Positions 48,702 through 58,106 of a stretch of 64,000 bases of DNA are shown piece after piece. The position numbers and the translations under genes were made by a program. Source of the stretch: Hyphomicrobiales bacterium. GTDB taxonomy: Bacteria > Pseudomonadota > Alphaproteobacteria > Rhizobiales > Rhizobiaceae. The DNA lies in NCBI GenBank assembly GCA_900468285.1, contig UBTF01000001.1:1-64000 (forward strand). Reading direction: 5' to 3'. The notes beneath the pieces are model-generated. The model was not told the origin of the DNA. It saw nothing but the letters and a program-made list of their open reading frames with translations, and did not search any database. Position 1 is the first letter of the stretch. The number at the start of each line of letters is the position of its first letter.

Positions 48702-48723
48702 GTGTGGTTTTATAATACCACAC
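48702..48723. repeat. Inverted repeat between EamA transporter and rplM
   Basis: GTGTGGT (48702-48708) and ACCACAC (48717-48723) enclose TTTATAAT. It lies 15 bases beyond the transporter stop (minus strand) and about 210 bases before rplM. A second inverted repeat, ACGGCCT (48647-48653) and AGGCCGT (48663-48669), lies nearby. These may end the transporter transcript or regulate rplM; neither has a T-run on the minus strand. Confidence 0.45.
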
Positions 48724-48738
48724 GAAATTGCGTGAGAT

Positions 48739-49575
48739 TCAGCCAAGCCGCATCACAAGAACACCCATCGCGATGACGGCTGCCGCGACATATCGCCAAT
48801 GGCTCGCGCTTTCCTTGAGGATGAAAACCGAGATGGCTACGGCAAAAAGAATGGATGTTTCCCTCAGTGCCGCGACGACGGCGACCGGGGCTTTCGTCAT
48901 TGCCCAAAGCGCAAAACCATAGGACAGGATCGAGCCGCATCCTCCCGCAAGTCCGCGCCACCAATTTCGCCTGACATGGTTTGTGACCGGGGCCCAGCCG
49001 CGCTGATAAAAGGCCCAAGAGAAAAGAAGCGCTGGCGGCAGCAGCGACATCCATAACGTATAGGACACGGGATTTGACGACAGGCGAGCGCCGACACCGT
49101 CTACGAATGTGTAGCCTGCAATCACCACGGCGTTCGCCAGTGACAGGATGATGGCACGCCGACCGCCGCGCCTCGCTTCAAAGACAAGGGTGAGAATGCC
49201 CGCCGAAATGATGATGATGCCGGCCAGCGCCGCCGGGCTAACGGCCTCACCCAGAAGGAGATTGCTGGCTGCAGCGACGATCAAGGGCGCGACCCCGCGC
49301 ATGATCGGGTAGACGAGGCTGATATCCCCTGCCGTATAGGCGGCTGCGACGAGGCGGAAGTATAGAAATTGCAGCACGGCGGACGCAAACAGGAAGGGGA
49401 CGGCAGCGGCGCCGGGAAGCGGCAGAAACGGCAGGAAGGGGATGGAGCAGGCGGCGGCTCCCGCTGCGATCAATGTCGCGTCGAGCGCCTTGTCGCTGCC
49501 CGCTTTTACAAGGGCGTTCCAGCTGGCGTGCAGCAGCGCACCCAGCAATACCAGAAACAATACATCAATCGGCAT
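48739..49575 (-). CDS. EamA/DMT family transporter
   Basis: A 278-residue membrane protein with ten hydrophobic segments and two EamA repeats (LHASWNALVKAGSDKALDAT in the first; GWAPV and AALRETSILFAVAISVFILK in the second). Members export metabolites or small organic molecules; the substrate cannot be told from sequence. ATG at 49575 (MPIDVLF) is chosen; a longer frame to 49599 exists. Confidence 0.88.
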   Translation of the reverse strand: MPIDVLFLVLLGALLHASWNALVKAGSDKALDATLIAAGAAACSIPFLPFLPLPGAAAVPFLFASAVLQFLYFRLVAAAYTAGDISLVYPIMRGVAPLIVAAASNLLLGEAVSPAALAGIIIISAGILTLVFEARRGGRRAIILSLANAVVIAGYTFVDGVGARLSSNPVSYTLWMSLLPPALLFSWAFYQRGWAPVTNHVRRNWWRGLAGGCGSILSYGFALWAMTKAPVAVVAALRETSILFAVAISVFILKESASHWRYVAAAVIAMGVLVMRLG

Positions 49576-50102
49576 GGCAACCTGAGTCTCTAATGACACC
49601 CCGTTCTTACGGCTTTCCTGCAGCCAAGTCGCGGGAAATACAGTCAGGGAACGGCAAAAATTCTGCGAAGCATCCAGGTGACGCGCCCCATTCTTGATGT
49701 GTCTGCAACTTTTGATTTAGCCGGACGTTCAGCCTGGATGTTCGGCGATTTGACCGTTTTCAGGCGTTGGGAAATTTTCAATCGATTCGTTCCGATTGAT
49801 ATGAAGAAAAATTGAGTTTTTCGAGATAGTTTTAAGGTCGAAAGGCGGTGTTTCCAACGGCTCGACTGGCGCTCGATCGCGCCATTACGGTCCCCGCATG
49901 TTTTCTAATGTAACTATAAGTAGTTGCTAAATTGTACATGAACAAATATGGTACATATGTGGTACAAGTAATGACTAGCCCAGCAATTTGCGCAGGCTTC
50001 GTGATCGGCTCGGCTTTTGTGAAGCAACGTCTCTTTGACAAAAAGCTTTCGTTGACGGACGTGAGCGCGGATAATGACTGCATCGGAATGAGGAGCACCG
50101 GA
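49576..50102. other. Intergenic region upstream of the CoA-binding protein
   Basis: No gene recognised in this 527-base gap. It includes three GTACA sequences (49934, 49951 and 49962) in an AT-rich part, and open frames at 49832-50098 (minus) and 49932-50102 (plus) that have no family match and seem to be chance. Promoters for both flanking genes should lie here. Confidence 0.4.
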
Positions 50103-50534
50103 ATGAATCATGATGCCTACGAAGACGATCATATCGCAAGGATCCTGTCGGAAACGAAGACCATCGCGTTGGTGGGAGCGTCGCCAAATCCTTCTCGGCC
50201 GAGCTACCGGGTCATGGAATTTCTTCTCTCCGCAGGATACCGCGTCTTCCCCATCAATCCGGGGCATGAGGGCAAGGAGATACTCGGCCAGCATGTCTTT
50301 GCCAAACTTGCCGATGTTCCCGTTCCAATCGACATGGTCGATGTCTTCCGTGCTGCGGAAAACCTGCCTTCCCTTGTCGATGAGGTTATTCTGCTGACGC
50401 CGCGGCCGAAAGTTGTCTGGGGACAATTGGGTGTAAGGCACGACGATGCTGCGGCAAAAGCCGAGGCTTATGGCATAGACGTGATCATGGACCGCTGCCC
50501 GGCAATTGAGCATCCGCGTCTCAAAATTAGCTGA
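50103..50534 (+). CDS. CoA-binding domain protein (YccU type)
   Basis: The 143-residue protein is a single Rossmann-like CoA_binding domain: TIALVGASPNPSRPSYRVME, the YRVFPINPGHEGKEILGQ strand, VDMVDVFR-like segment and IDVIMDRCPAIEHPRL end. Such proteins are conserved but their function is unclear. ATG at 50103 follows GAGGAG; the frame continues upstream to 49932 but without support. It lies 91 bases before metY. Confidence 0.88.
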   Translation: MNHDAYEDDHIARILSETKTIALVGASPNPSRPSYRVMEFLLSAGYRVFPINPGHEGKEILGQHVFAKLADVPVPIDMVDVFRAAENLPSLVDEVILLTPRPKVVWGQLGVRHDDAAAKAEAYGIDVIMDRCPAIEHPRLKIS

Positions 50535-50625
50535 TAGTTAGCACAAGTCGCACTTATCATTTCACGGTGAGGCTCTATGCTTTCCCGTAGCCGCGAGAGG
50601 CGAAGAAAAGATATTGGAGGGACAC

Positions 50626-51909
50626 ATGTCAGAGAACAATCCGGGGTTTTCCACGCTGGCCATTCACGCCGGTGCAGAACCTGATCCGACGACCGGCGCG
50701 CGCGCCACGCCGATCTACCAGACCACGGCCTATGCGTTTCGTGATTCCGACCATGCCGCCGCTCTCTTTGGTCTCAAGGAATTCGGCAACATCTACACAC
50801 GCATCATGAATCCGACCCAGGCCGTGCTGGAAGAACGTGTCGCGGCACTGGAAGGCGGCACGGCAGCCTTGGCTGTGGCGTCCGGTCACGCGGCGCAGAT
50901 GCTGGTATTTCACACGCTCCTGACCTCTGGCGACAACTTCGTAGCCGCAAAACAGCTCTATGGCGGATCGATCAATCAGTTCGGCCATTCCTTCCAGAAT
51001 TTCGGCTGGCAGGTGCGCTGGGCCGATGCTGCCGATCCGCAAAGTTTCGAAAGCCATATCGATGAGCGGACCAAGGCGATCTTCATCGAAAGCCTTGCCA
51101 ATCCGGGCGGCACCTTTGTCGATATCGCCGCCATTGCCGAGGTTGCCCACAAGCACGGGCTCCCGCTCATTGTCGATAATACCATGGCCAGCCCCTATCT
51201 CCTGCGGCCAATCGAACACGGCGCTGATATCGTTGTCCATTCGCTCACAAAATTCCTGGGCGGTCACGGCAACTCCATGGGCGGCATCATTGTCGATGGC
51301 GGCACGTTCGACTGGTCTGCGAGTGACAGATACCCGGCGCTTTCGCAGCCCCGCCCGGAATATTCGGGCGTTGTCCTGCATCAGACCTTCGGCAATTTCG
51401 CATTTGCGATTGCTGCGCGTGTCCTCGGTCTGCGTGACCTTGGGCCTTCGATTGCGCCATTCAACGCATTCCTCATCCTCACAGGCATCGAAACACTTCC
51501 GCTTCGCGTCCAGCGCCACTCGGACAATGCTTTGGCTGTGGCAAAGTGGCTCAAGGCACATCCAAAGGTGGGCTGGGTCAATTATGCCGGTCTGGAAGAC
51601 AGCCCGAACCATGCCCTGCAACAGCGTTATTCTCCAAAGGGAGCGGGCTCAGTCTTCACCTTTGGCGTCAAGGGCGGATATGCGGCCGGAAAGACATTGG
51701 TGGAAGGTCTGCAGCTGTTCTCGCACCTTGCCAATATCGGCGATACGCGGTCTCTAGTCATTCACCCGGCCTCGACAACCCATGCCCAGTTGACGCCGGA
51801 ACAGCAGACTGCGGCCGGTGCCGGCCCCGATGTCGTGCGCCTGTCCATCGGCATCGAAGACGTGAAAGACATCATTGCAGATCTCGAGCAGTCGCTCGCC
51901 AAGGTCTGA
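50626..51909 (+). CDS. metY: O-acetylhomoserine aminocarboxypropyltransferase (sulfhydrylase)
   Basis: The 427-residue PLP enzyme of the Cys/Met metabolism family makes homocysteine from O-acetylhomoserine and sulfide. The PLP lysine is in HSLTKFLGGHGNSMGG; other motifs are NPTQAVLEERVAALEGGTAA and SRP-type PLP contacts (LSIGIEDVKDIIADLEQSL). Length fits MetY better than the shorter MetZ. GGAGGG lies 5 bases before the ATG at 50626. The cupin gene follows after 19 bases. Confidence 0.94.
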   Translation: MSENNPGFSTLAIHAGAEPDPTTGARATPIYQTTAYAFRDSDHAAALFGLKEFGNIYTRIMNPTQAVLEERVAALEGGTAALAVASGHAAQMLVFHTLLTSGDNFVAAKQLYGGSINQFGHSFQNFGWQVRWADAADPQSFESHIDERTKAIFIESLANPGGTFVDIAAIAEVAHKHGLPLIVDNTMASPYLLRPIEHGADIVVHSLTKFLGGHGNSMGGIIVDGGTFDWSASDRYPALSQPRPEYSGVVLHQTFGNFAFAIAARVLGLRDLGPSIAPFNAFLILTGIETLPLRVQRHSDNALAVAKWLKAHPKVGWVNYAGLEDSPNHALQQRYSPKGAGSVFTFGVKGGYAAGKTLVEGLQLFSHLANIGDTRSLVIHPASTTHAQLTPEQQTAAGAGPDVVRLSIGIEDVKDIIADLEQSLAKV

Positions 51910-51928
51910 TAAAGCAGAAAGGTCGCCC

Positions 51929-52285
51929 ATGACGCATATTCTCAACTTCAAGTCAGAGGGCGACCTCGCCGCCGTCCAGCCGGAAGAAGGCGCACCCGCA
52001 CCCGGAAGGTTGATCTCCGGCGACCCGAAATTCACCACATGGAACCTGGAAGAAGCGTCCGGCGGAATCTATGCCGGTATCTGGCAATCGACGCCCGGCA
52101 AGTGGCGCGTCGAATATGACGAGTGGGAGTATTTCCACATTCTCGAAGGCCACTCCATCTTAACGGAGGAGGGCGGTCAGCCCGTTCATCTCCGGCCCGG
52201 AGACCGCCACATCATCCGTCCGGGCTTCAAGGGTACATGGGAGGTCGTTGAGACGACCCGCAAGGACTATGTGATCAGGCTGTAG
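51929..52285 (+). CDS. Cupin domain protein (DUF861 type)
   Basis: A 118-residue single cupin with GIYAGIWQSTPGKWRVEYDE, EYFHILEGHSILTEEGG and PGDRHIIRPGFKGTWEV metal-binding pattern. It resembles the cupin_3 family, which includes ureidoglycine aminohydrolase-type proteins; the substrate is unknown. The ATG at 51929 is 19 bases after metY, so the two are likely an operon. Confidence 0.86.
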   Translation: MTHILNFKSEGDLAAVQPEEGAPAPGRLISGDPKFTTWNLEEASGGIYAGIWQSTPGKWRVEYDEWEYFHILEGHSILTEEGGQPVHLRPGDRHIIRPGFKGTWEVVETTRKDYVIRL

Positions 52286-52301
52286 TTCTCAGCGCAGCCT
52301 G

Positions 52302-53549
52302 TTACCAGGCCAGATCCAGCCGCTCCAGCCCGTGAAAATGATAGACATCCTTGACCATTGGCTTCTTGTCGATGCGAAGTCCGGGCAATCGCTTGAAGAG
52401 CAACGGCAAGACAATGTTGAGTTCCAGCCGCGCAAGCGGCGCGCCGATGCAGAAATGAATGCCCGCACCGAAGGAAAGATTTGGCGCTTCGGCACGCTCG
52501 GGCTTGAAGACCAACGGCTCGGTAAATTTCGCGGGATCGAGATTGGCGGCGGCCAGAATGAGGCTGACCTTATCGCCTCGCTTGAACGGGATGCCGTCTA
52601 TCTCCGTGGACTCCAATGCCCACCGTTGGAAAATGTGGACCGGCGCACAAATCCGCAGCGTCTCTTCAACAGTCCTCTCAGTCGACTTCTCATCCTGAAA
52701 CAGTGGCGCCGGGTCTTTTCCGCTTTCCAGAATGACACGCACGGAATTGCCGATCTGGTGAACGGTGGCCTCGTGGCCCGCATTCAGCAGAACGATTGTC
52801 GTGGATATCAGCTCGTCATCGGTCAGATACTGGCCCTTGTGCTCAGTGTGGATCATATGGCTGAGCAGGTCGTCTTTCGGCTCCCTGCGACGTTCGTCGA
52901 TGATGCTGCGGACATAATCGGCAAATTCCCTTGCGGCCTGATCGGCGGCAAGCTCGTCCTCACGCGTTCGCTTGAACATGTACATGCCAACATAGGCATG
53001 GGACCATTTCAGCAGCTGCGGGCCCATCTCTTCGGGAATGCCGATCATCCGCGCAATCATCGTTACGGGGATGATGTCGGCGAAAGACGATAGCAATTCC
53101 GTCCTACCGTCCTGTTCGAAGCGGTCGATCAGCCCATGCGCCAGCGCTTCGATTTCCGGCTTCATCTTTTCGACATGGCGCGACACGAAAGCCCGGTTTA
53201 CCAGCGTGCGAAGTCTCGTATGTTCGGGCGGTTCGATTTCCAGCAGCGAATGACGCTCGGCAGCATCGAAATGGCGGGTATGTTCGCAGGGCGGTGCCAG
53301 GCCCAGTTCTTCACGGCTCGCGATGTGGAGTATCTGCCGACCAAAGCGGCGGTCCCGCAGAAGCGCGTTGACGTGATCATAGCCTGTGAAGAACCATTGC
53401 TTCTGTTCTTCCCAGTAAAAGGTCGGGCATTGCGCGTGCAGCGCTGCATAGACGGCGTTGGGGTCGCCGTAAAAGCCGGGGTGACGGGCGTCGAGCGAAA
53501 CCGAACGTTTGGATGTATCGATGCGGAGGAAATCGGGCATGTCTGTCAT
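52302..53549 (-). CDS. Cytochrome P450
   Basis: The 415-residue protein has the P450 hallmarks: the I-helix LLNAGHEATVHQ, the EETLR (ExxR) motif and the heme loop LSFGAGIHFCIGAPLARLEL with its cysteine. It would oxidise a small organic compound, with electrons from a ferredoxin or other partner not present nearby. Convergent with the cupin gene. ATG at 53549 or 53540 may start it. Confidence 0.93.
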   Translation of the reverse strand: MTDMPDFLRIDTSKRSVSLDARHPGFYGDPNAVYAALHAQCPTFYWEEQKQWFFTGYDHVNALLRDRRFGRQILHIASREELGLAPPCEHTRHFDAAERHSLLEIEPPEHTRLRTLVNRAFVSRHVEKMKPEIEALAHGLIDRFEQDGRTELLSSFADIIPVTMIARMIGIPEEMGPQLLKWSHAYVGMYMFKRTREDELAADQAAREFADYVRSIIDERRREPKDDLLSHMIHTEHKGQYLTDDELISTTIVLLNAGHEATVHQIGNSVRVILESGKDPAPLFQDEKSTERTVEETLRICAPVHIFQRWALESTEIDGIPFKRGDKVSLILAAANLDPAKFTEPLVFKPERAEAPNLSFGAGIHFCIGAPLARLELNIVLPLLFKRLPGLRIDKKPMVKDVYHFHGLERLDLAW

Positions 53550-53590
53550 GGCCGATTTCTATCGCAAAGCCTTAGGCCGGGGAAGTCCCT

Positions 53591-55348
53591 CTAGTCGCCA
53601 ACAGCAACGCCTTCCCGGCGAGGATCGGCACTGCCAACGAGACCGGTGCCGGTGATTTCGATGGCGTGGAGACCTGAATTCATCTCTCCGGCCTTTACGT
53701 CATATCCCAGAGCTTTCAATGGCGCTGCGAATTTTTCCGCGTCTGTTCCGGCCTCGATATCATAGGTACCGAAACGATTGATGAGGTGAGGCTGCGCGAC
53801 GATTTGTTCTACAGGCATTCCCCAGTCGATATAGGCGACCAGCGCCTGTGCAACATAGCCGATGATCTGGCTGCCACCGGGAGAACCGATGGCGAGAAGC
53901 GGCTTTCCGTCCTTCATGACGATTGTTGGCGCCATGGAAGAGCGTGGCCGTTTGCCGGGTTCGACGCGGTTGGCGACGGGCAAGGCACCATCATGGGTCT
54001 TGAAGGAAAAATCCGTCAACTCGTTGTTCAGGAGGAAACCATTGGTCATGAGGCGCGAACCGAAGCCGCTCTCGATGGTCGTGGTCATCGACACGACATT
54101 GCCCTGCTTGTCGACAATCACGAAATGGCTGGTAGAGGGCATTTCCAGCGTCGGGCCGCGCCCGAACAGCAGGGCGTGGTCCCACTCCGGTTCCCCGGCC
54201 TTGACGGCTGCGCCATCAAGTGCACGGCCCCCATCCATGAGCGATGCGCGGGTCCCGAGATAGGTCTTGCTCAACAGTCCCTTGATCGGCAGCGGAGTGA
54301 AATCGGGATCGGCGACATAGCGTTCGCGGTCGGCAAAGGCCAGCCGCTGGGCATCGCCGATCATTCTCCAGCTTTCAACATTGTCGGGACCCAGTGCCTT
54401 GATGTCGAAGTTTTCGAGAATGCCGAGCATCTGGCCGATGGCCACGGCACCGGAGGAGGGCGGTCCCATGCCGCATATGTCGAGGCCGCGATAGGCCGCG
54501 CAGACGGGCTCACGCTCCTTGATGCGGTAATTTGCAAGATCGGGCAGGGACAAAACTCCCGGATTGCCCGCCGCTTCCCGGACGGTCTTGACGATGGATT
54601 GAGCCAAAGGACCGCTGTAAAACGCATCTGCGCCCTGTTGCGCAAGCGTTGTCAGCGTCTGCGCATAGTCCGGATTCTTGAGGATGGTGCCAGCCTTGAG
54701 CGGGGCTCCGGCCGCGTCAAAGAAATAGGTTCTGGCCTGATCGTTTTTCTTGAGCCTGTCGCCTTCAGCGGCGATCAGCGATGCAAGGCGGGGCGAGACT
54801 GCGAAGCCGTCCGTCGCCAGCGTTTCTGCGGGTTTCAGCAAATCGGGCCAGGGTTTCGTGCCCAGCTTTTCGTGCACATCCGCCAGAAGCCTCACGGTGC
54901 CCGGGGTGCCGACCGAGCGCCCGCCAATCACGGCATCCATGAACTTCATGGGCTGTCCGCTGCCGTCCAGAAAAAGCTTCGGCGTCGCTTCCATGGGCGC
55001 GGTTTCGCGGCCATCGAAGGTCGTCATCCTGTTTTTCTCGGCATCGTAATAGACCAGGAAACTGCCGCCGCCGAGGCCGGAGCTCTGGGGCTCTACGAGG
55101 CCGAGCACGGTCTGTACCGCCACCATTGCATCGATGGCGTTGCCGCCTTCGGCAATCACCTTTTTCCCGGCTTCTGCCGCAAGTGGATTGGCAGCCGCGA
55201 CCATGAAGTTCCGGGTCTCAACGCGGCTGGCGGTCTTCGTGCCTGTTGATCGCTCCGGCGCAAGCAGATCCGAGGCCTGCTGGGCGACGGCGGGTCCTGC
55301 CAGAAGCGTTGCGGATACCAAAAGGCCGGTAAAGAACCTCACATGCAT
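53591..55348 (-). CDS. ggt: Gamma-glutamyltransferase
   Basis: A 585-residue secreted enzyme with an N-terminal signal peptide (MHVRFFTGLLVSATLLAGPA) and the full Ggt fold. The catalytic Thr where autocleavage occurs is in MPSTSHFVIVDKQGNVVSMT; GGGSFLVYYD and PGGSQIIGYVAQALVAYIDW are also typical. It breaks down glutathione and gamma-glutamyl compounds in the periplasm. ATG at 55348 follows GGAGG by 7 bases; a longer frame to 55405 lacks support. Confidence 0.95.
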   Translation of the reverse strand: MHVRFFTGLLVSATLLAGPAVAQQASDLLAPERSTGTKTASRVETRNFMVAAANPLAAEAGKKVIAEGGNAIDAMVAVQTVLGLVEPQSSGLGGGSFLVYYDAEKNRMTTFDGRETAPMEATPKLFLDGSGQPMKFMDAVIGGRSVGTPGTVRLLADVHEKLGTKPWPDLLKPAETLATDGFAVSPRLASLIAAEGDRLKKNDQARTYFFDAAGAPLKAGTILKNPDYAQTLTTLAQQGADAFYSGPLAQSIVKTVREAAGNPGVLSLPDLANYRIKEREPVCAAYRGLDICGMGPPSSGAVAIGQMLGILENFDIKALGPDNVESWRMIGDAQRLAFADRERYVADPDFTPLPIKGLLSKTYLGTRASLMDGGRALDGAAVKAGEPEWDHALLFGRGPTLEMPSTSHFVIVDKQGNVVSMTTTIESGFGSRLMTNGFLLNNELTDFSFKTHDGALPVANRVEPGKRPRSSMAPTIVMKDGKPLLAIGSPGGSQIIGYVAQALVAYIDWGMPVEQIVAQPHLINRFGTYDIEAGTDAEKFAAPLKALGYDVKAGEMNSGLHAIEITGTGLVGSADPRREGVAVGD

Positions 55349-55414
55349 GACGAAACCTCCGTTGCCGAAGCACCCATGATGGGAGCGACAGCCCATGAAG
55401 GTCAAGCCAAAGGC

Positions 55415-56662
55415 TTATCTTTTGGCAATGTGGGCAATGCGGGTGAGTGCGGCCACCTGACGATCGGCGTTGTTATCGCAGGGATCTTCGTCACGATCCG
55501 TCGCGGGCACGACGATATTGATCGAGCCTTCACGAACCACGGTCCGGTTGCGGCCTTCCTTCTTTGCGCCGTAAAGCGCGCGGTCAGACATCGTCAGCAT
55601 CGTGTCCAGCTCGGCTTCGGCGGCGATCTGACAAAAGACACCGGCACTGACCGTGGGAGAGAATTGCTTGCCATCCGCAACAACTTCCATGCGGCTGAAC
55701 TGTATCCTGATGGCCTCGGCAAGGATGGCGACTTTCGAGGGATCATCGGTCTCCACGAGGCAACCGAACTCCTCGCCGCCCATGCGAATGATGGCGCCTT
55801 GACCATCGGCAATGACGCTCGCCTGTGCGCAAAAGCGGATCAGCACATCATCGCCGCACTGATGCCCGTATTCATCGTTGATCTTTTTGAAATGGTCGAC
55901 ATCGAAAAGAATGAAGCCGATGTGCTTCGATGTGCCCGCCAGTCTTGATTTCAAGGCGTCGAAGGTCTGGATCAGGCCCCGACGGTTCAAGGTGCCCGTC
56001 AGGTGGTCCGTGATCGTCAGCTTGTGCAGCCTGCGCTCGGAGTCTTCCATGAACATCTTGACGCTGATCATCATCAGAATGGTGAAACCAAGCGCTCCAA
56101 CAACCGCGGTCGGCAGGGTCAACGGCACGATCCGGCCCGATGCCATCGTATAGGGCACCACGATGCAGGCCGCAGCCGCACCCGCAAACGCCTGCACGAC
56201 AAGCGCGCGCGCAAGCACCTTGCGCGTCTTCGAGATATACTCCCTGGACGTCATGAGCACGCCCGCCAGCATGAAATAGCCGATGCCGGCACATACATGG
56301 TGAAGAATGACCCGTGCGCCAATGTTGTCGCGCACAGCAGGAAGGAACATGAAGGCAATCCAGACGAGGGGCGGGATCGCGACCCAGCCTTCGACCTTTC
56401 TGCTCTCCAGCATCAACAGGCCCATGATCCAGAAGCTGAAACCCATCAGAGCCGAAATATTGGCAAGCTGTATCGAAATGAAATCGGGGATCAGGCCGCG
56501 AAGGCCAACGAGGATGGCTCCGAGGCCGACAAGCGCAAAGCCCATCGAAAAACAAAGATGATGTCTCTTGGACGTATTATGCAGCCACAGGACAGCAAGA
56601 ACCGCCGAAAGCGTCAATGTTTCCATTGACCAAAGTAACATGCCCGTCTTGGCGTCGAACAC
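55415..56662 (-). CDS. Membrane diguanylate cyclase (GGDEF)
   Basis: The 415-residue protein has about six hydrophobic segments in residues 10-200, a charged linker and a GGDEF domain ([35 protein letters not shown], then [12 protein letters not shown] with GGEEF at residues 295-299). It would make cyclic di-GMP from GTP. The RxxD inhibitory site expected five residues before GGEEF is absent. The MASE-like sensor is not identified. ATG at 56662. A PilZ effector is elsewhere in the window. Confidence 0.9.
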   Translation of the reverse strand: MFDAKTGMLLWSMETLTLSAVLAVLWLHNTSKRHHLCFSMGFALVGLGAILVGLRGLIPDFISIQLANISALMGFSFWIMGLLMLESRKVEGWVAIPPLVWIAFMFLPAVRDNIGARVILHHVCAGIGYFMLAGVLMTSREYISKTRKVLARALVVQAFAGAAAACIVVPYTMASGRIVPLTLPTAVVGALGFTILMMISVKMFMEDSERRLHKLTITDHLTGTLNRRGLIQTFDALKSRLAGTSKHIGFILFDVDHFKKINDEYGHQCGDDVLIRFCAQASVIADGQGAIIRMGGEEFGCLVETDDPSKVAILAEAIRIQFSRMEVVADGKQFSPTVSAGVFCQIAAEAELDTMLTMSDRALYGAKKEGRNRTVVREGSINIVVPATDRDEDPCDNNADRQVAALTRIAHIAKR

Positions 56663-57017
56663 TGACCTAACCCCGTTTGTCTAGTTGCTTTTGGATGGCT
56701 GCATGGCATATCTGCGGCTATACGTATGTCCGTTTTCAGGTAGCGAACGGTCGTAACAGCCATCACACAACGATAATGACGAAAAACATTTCGGCGGTAC
56801 TATCTTCATGAATAGCTAAGAAGTGGTTTCTACCTGACGTTACGAGAGCCACTTTGCAAATAAACATTCTGGGTTTAACCAATGGTTGACCACATTTATC
56901 TTTCGGCGTTGATGACGCAGCGTGCTGAACGAAAGCCGGTGGTGCCCGATGCCGTGGCGCGCTAAGGCGGCAGGAAACATTTGCCGGTGCGTCATTAAGG
57001 ATATCCGCCACCTGAGT

Positions 57018-57047
57018 CTTGAAGAACCGGGCAATGACACTCTATGT
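57018..57047 (+). promoter_or_regulatory. RpoH-like heat-shock promoter of clpP
   Basis: CTTGAA (57018-57023), 17 bases, then TCTATGT (57041-57047), one base different from the rhizobial RpoH -10 pattern CYTATNT. It lies 69 bases before the clpP ATG. A heat-shock promoter fits the ClpP role. Confidence 0.65.
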
Positions 57048-57072
57048 AGAGAGTAGACGAATAGAATTGATT

Positions 57073-57093
57073 CCGGGGGCGAATGCTCCCGGG
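57073..57093 (+). repeat. Hairpin in the clpP leader
   Basis: CCGGGGGC (57073-57080) pairs with GCTCCCGG (57085-57092), one G-T pair and a GAAT loop. It ends about 23 bases before the clpP ATG, downstream of the RpoH-like promoter, and could influence mRNA stability or translation. Confidence 0.5.
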
Positions 57094-57115
57094 TAAGAGT
57101 TGACAAAGGACGGAC

Positions 57116-57748
57116 ATGACAAATCCAGTTGATACCGCCATGGCTCTGGTGCCGATGGTCGTAGAGCAGACCAACCGCGGCGAACGGTCCTATGACATCT
57201 ATTCGCGCCTTCTCAAGGAACGCATCATCTTCCTCACCGGTCCGGTCGAAGATCACATGGCATCGCTCGTCTGCGCGCAGCTGCTGTTCCTGGAATCGGA
57301 AAATCCGAAGAAGGAAATCGCGCTCTACATCAATTCGCCAGGTGGCGTCGTTACCGCTGGTATGGCGATCTACGATACGATGCAGTTCATTCGCCCTGCC
57401 GTTTCAACGCTTTGCGTCGGTCAGGCCGCTTCCATGGGCTCGCTTCTTCTGGCAGCCGGTGAGAAGGGCATGCGCTTCTGCACGCCGAATGCCCGCATCA
57501 TGGTCCACCAGCCGTCGGGCGGCTTCCAGGGACAGGCATCGGATATCGAGCGCCATGCACGCGACATCATCAAGATGAAGCGTCGCCTCAATGAAGTCTA
57601 CGTGAAGCACACGGGCCGCACGCTCGAAGAAGTTGAAAACACGCTTGACCGTGACCACTTCATGGATGCCGACGAGGCGAAGAACTGGGGTGTTGTCGAC
57701 AAAATCCTGACATCGCGTCAGGAAATTGAAGGCGCCACAGCAGGCTGA
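57116..57748 (+). CDS. clpP: ATP-dependent Clp protease proteolytic subunit
   Basis: The 210-residue serine protease forms the barrel chamber of the Clp protease. Catalytic Ser is in [19 protein letters not shown], His in [19 protein letters not shown], and Asp in [27 protein letters not shown] lies before the ATG. It is followed by clpX after 358 bases with a terminator-like hairpin between, so the two may be partly independent. The promoter seems of RpoH type. Confidence 0.98.
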   Translation: MTNPVDTAMALVPMVVEQTNRGERSYDIYSRLLKERIIFLTGPVEDHMASLVCAQLLFLESENPKKEIALYINSPGGVVTAGMAIYDTMQFIRPAVSTLCVGQAASMGSLLLAAGEKGMRFCTPNARIMVHQPSGGFQGQASDIERHARDIIKMKRRLNEVYVKHTGRTLEEVENTLDRDHFMDADEAKNWGVVDKILTSRQEIEGATAG

Positions 57749-58106
57749 TACAGGCGCTTTTGGGCTACGGTTGCAAACCCCGACTTCAAATTCGGGGTTT
57801 AATCCGAAAAATAAAGCGCTAATAGTAGATATTAAGGCTGTGTTGAATTTTTATGACATAGCATGGGTCAATCCAACAAAAGCCGTAATTGGGTTTGGGA
57901 TTGGTACAGAAGCAATATGCCGAGGCGTTACCGCTTCGGAGTTGAAAGGGGAATTCGTTGCCGCCGCTCGTCAGACGACCATCTGATGCGGTTAGTACCC
58001 CGGGAACGAGGCAGACATGGATGCTTATGGGAAGCGACCGGTCTGCATACGGTAAGTTGACCGCGATCCGCCTTGCGGACCTGCGGCGTGCTGGAAGGAA
58101 AGAGAT
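57749..58106 (+). other. clpP-clpX intergenic region
   Basis: The 358-base gap has the clpP terminator and then about 300 bases without a recognisable gene. A frame at 57726-57986 overlaps clpP and lacks any family match. A separate clpX promoter probably lies here; I could not identify it with confidence. Confidence 0.4.
57775..57803 (+). terminator. Terminator after clpP
   Basis: AAACCCCGA (57775-57783) pairs with TCGGGGTTT (57792-57800) around an 8-base loop, with AAT after it. It is 26 bases after the clpP stop and probably reduces readthrough into clpX. Confidence 0.55.

Larger units (their letters stand above)
56663..57115. other. Intergenic region upstream of clpP
   Basis: This 453-base gap holds the RpoH-like promoter at 57018-57047 and a hairpin at 57073-57093 before clpP. 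The rest, from 56663 to 57000, includes the promoter region of the diguanylate cyclase on the other strand; no gene recognised. Confidence 0.5.

Noticed and set aside
49932-50102. Longer N-terminus of the CoA-binding protein
   Set aside because: Extra 57 residues resemble no family and lack a ribosome binding site, whereas ATG 50103 has GAGGAG upstream.
50535-50625. Possible SAM-II riboswitch upstream of metY
   Set aside because: A short AGGCT/AGCCG stem exists, but the conserved GTTAAA and GCTAAA elements of SAM-II are absent.
53786-55249. 487-codon plus-strand frame
   Set aside because: Antisense shadow of the gamma-glutamyltransferase gene, which has all catalytic motifs and signal peptide.
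57726-57986. 86-codon frame downstream of clpP
   Set aside because: Overlaps clpP, includes the terminator hairpin in its sequence and has no family resemblance.
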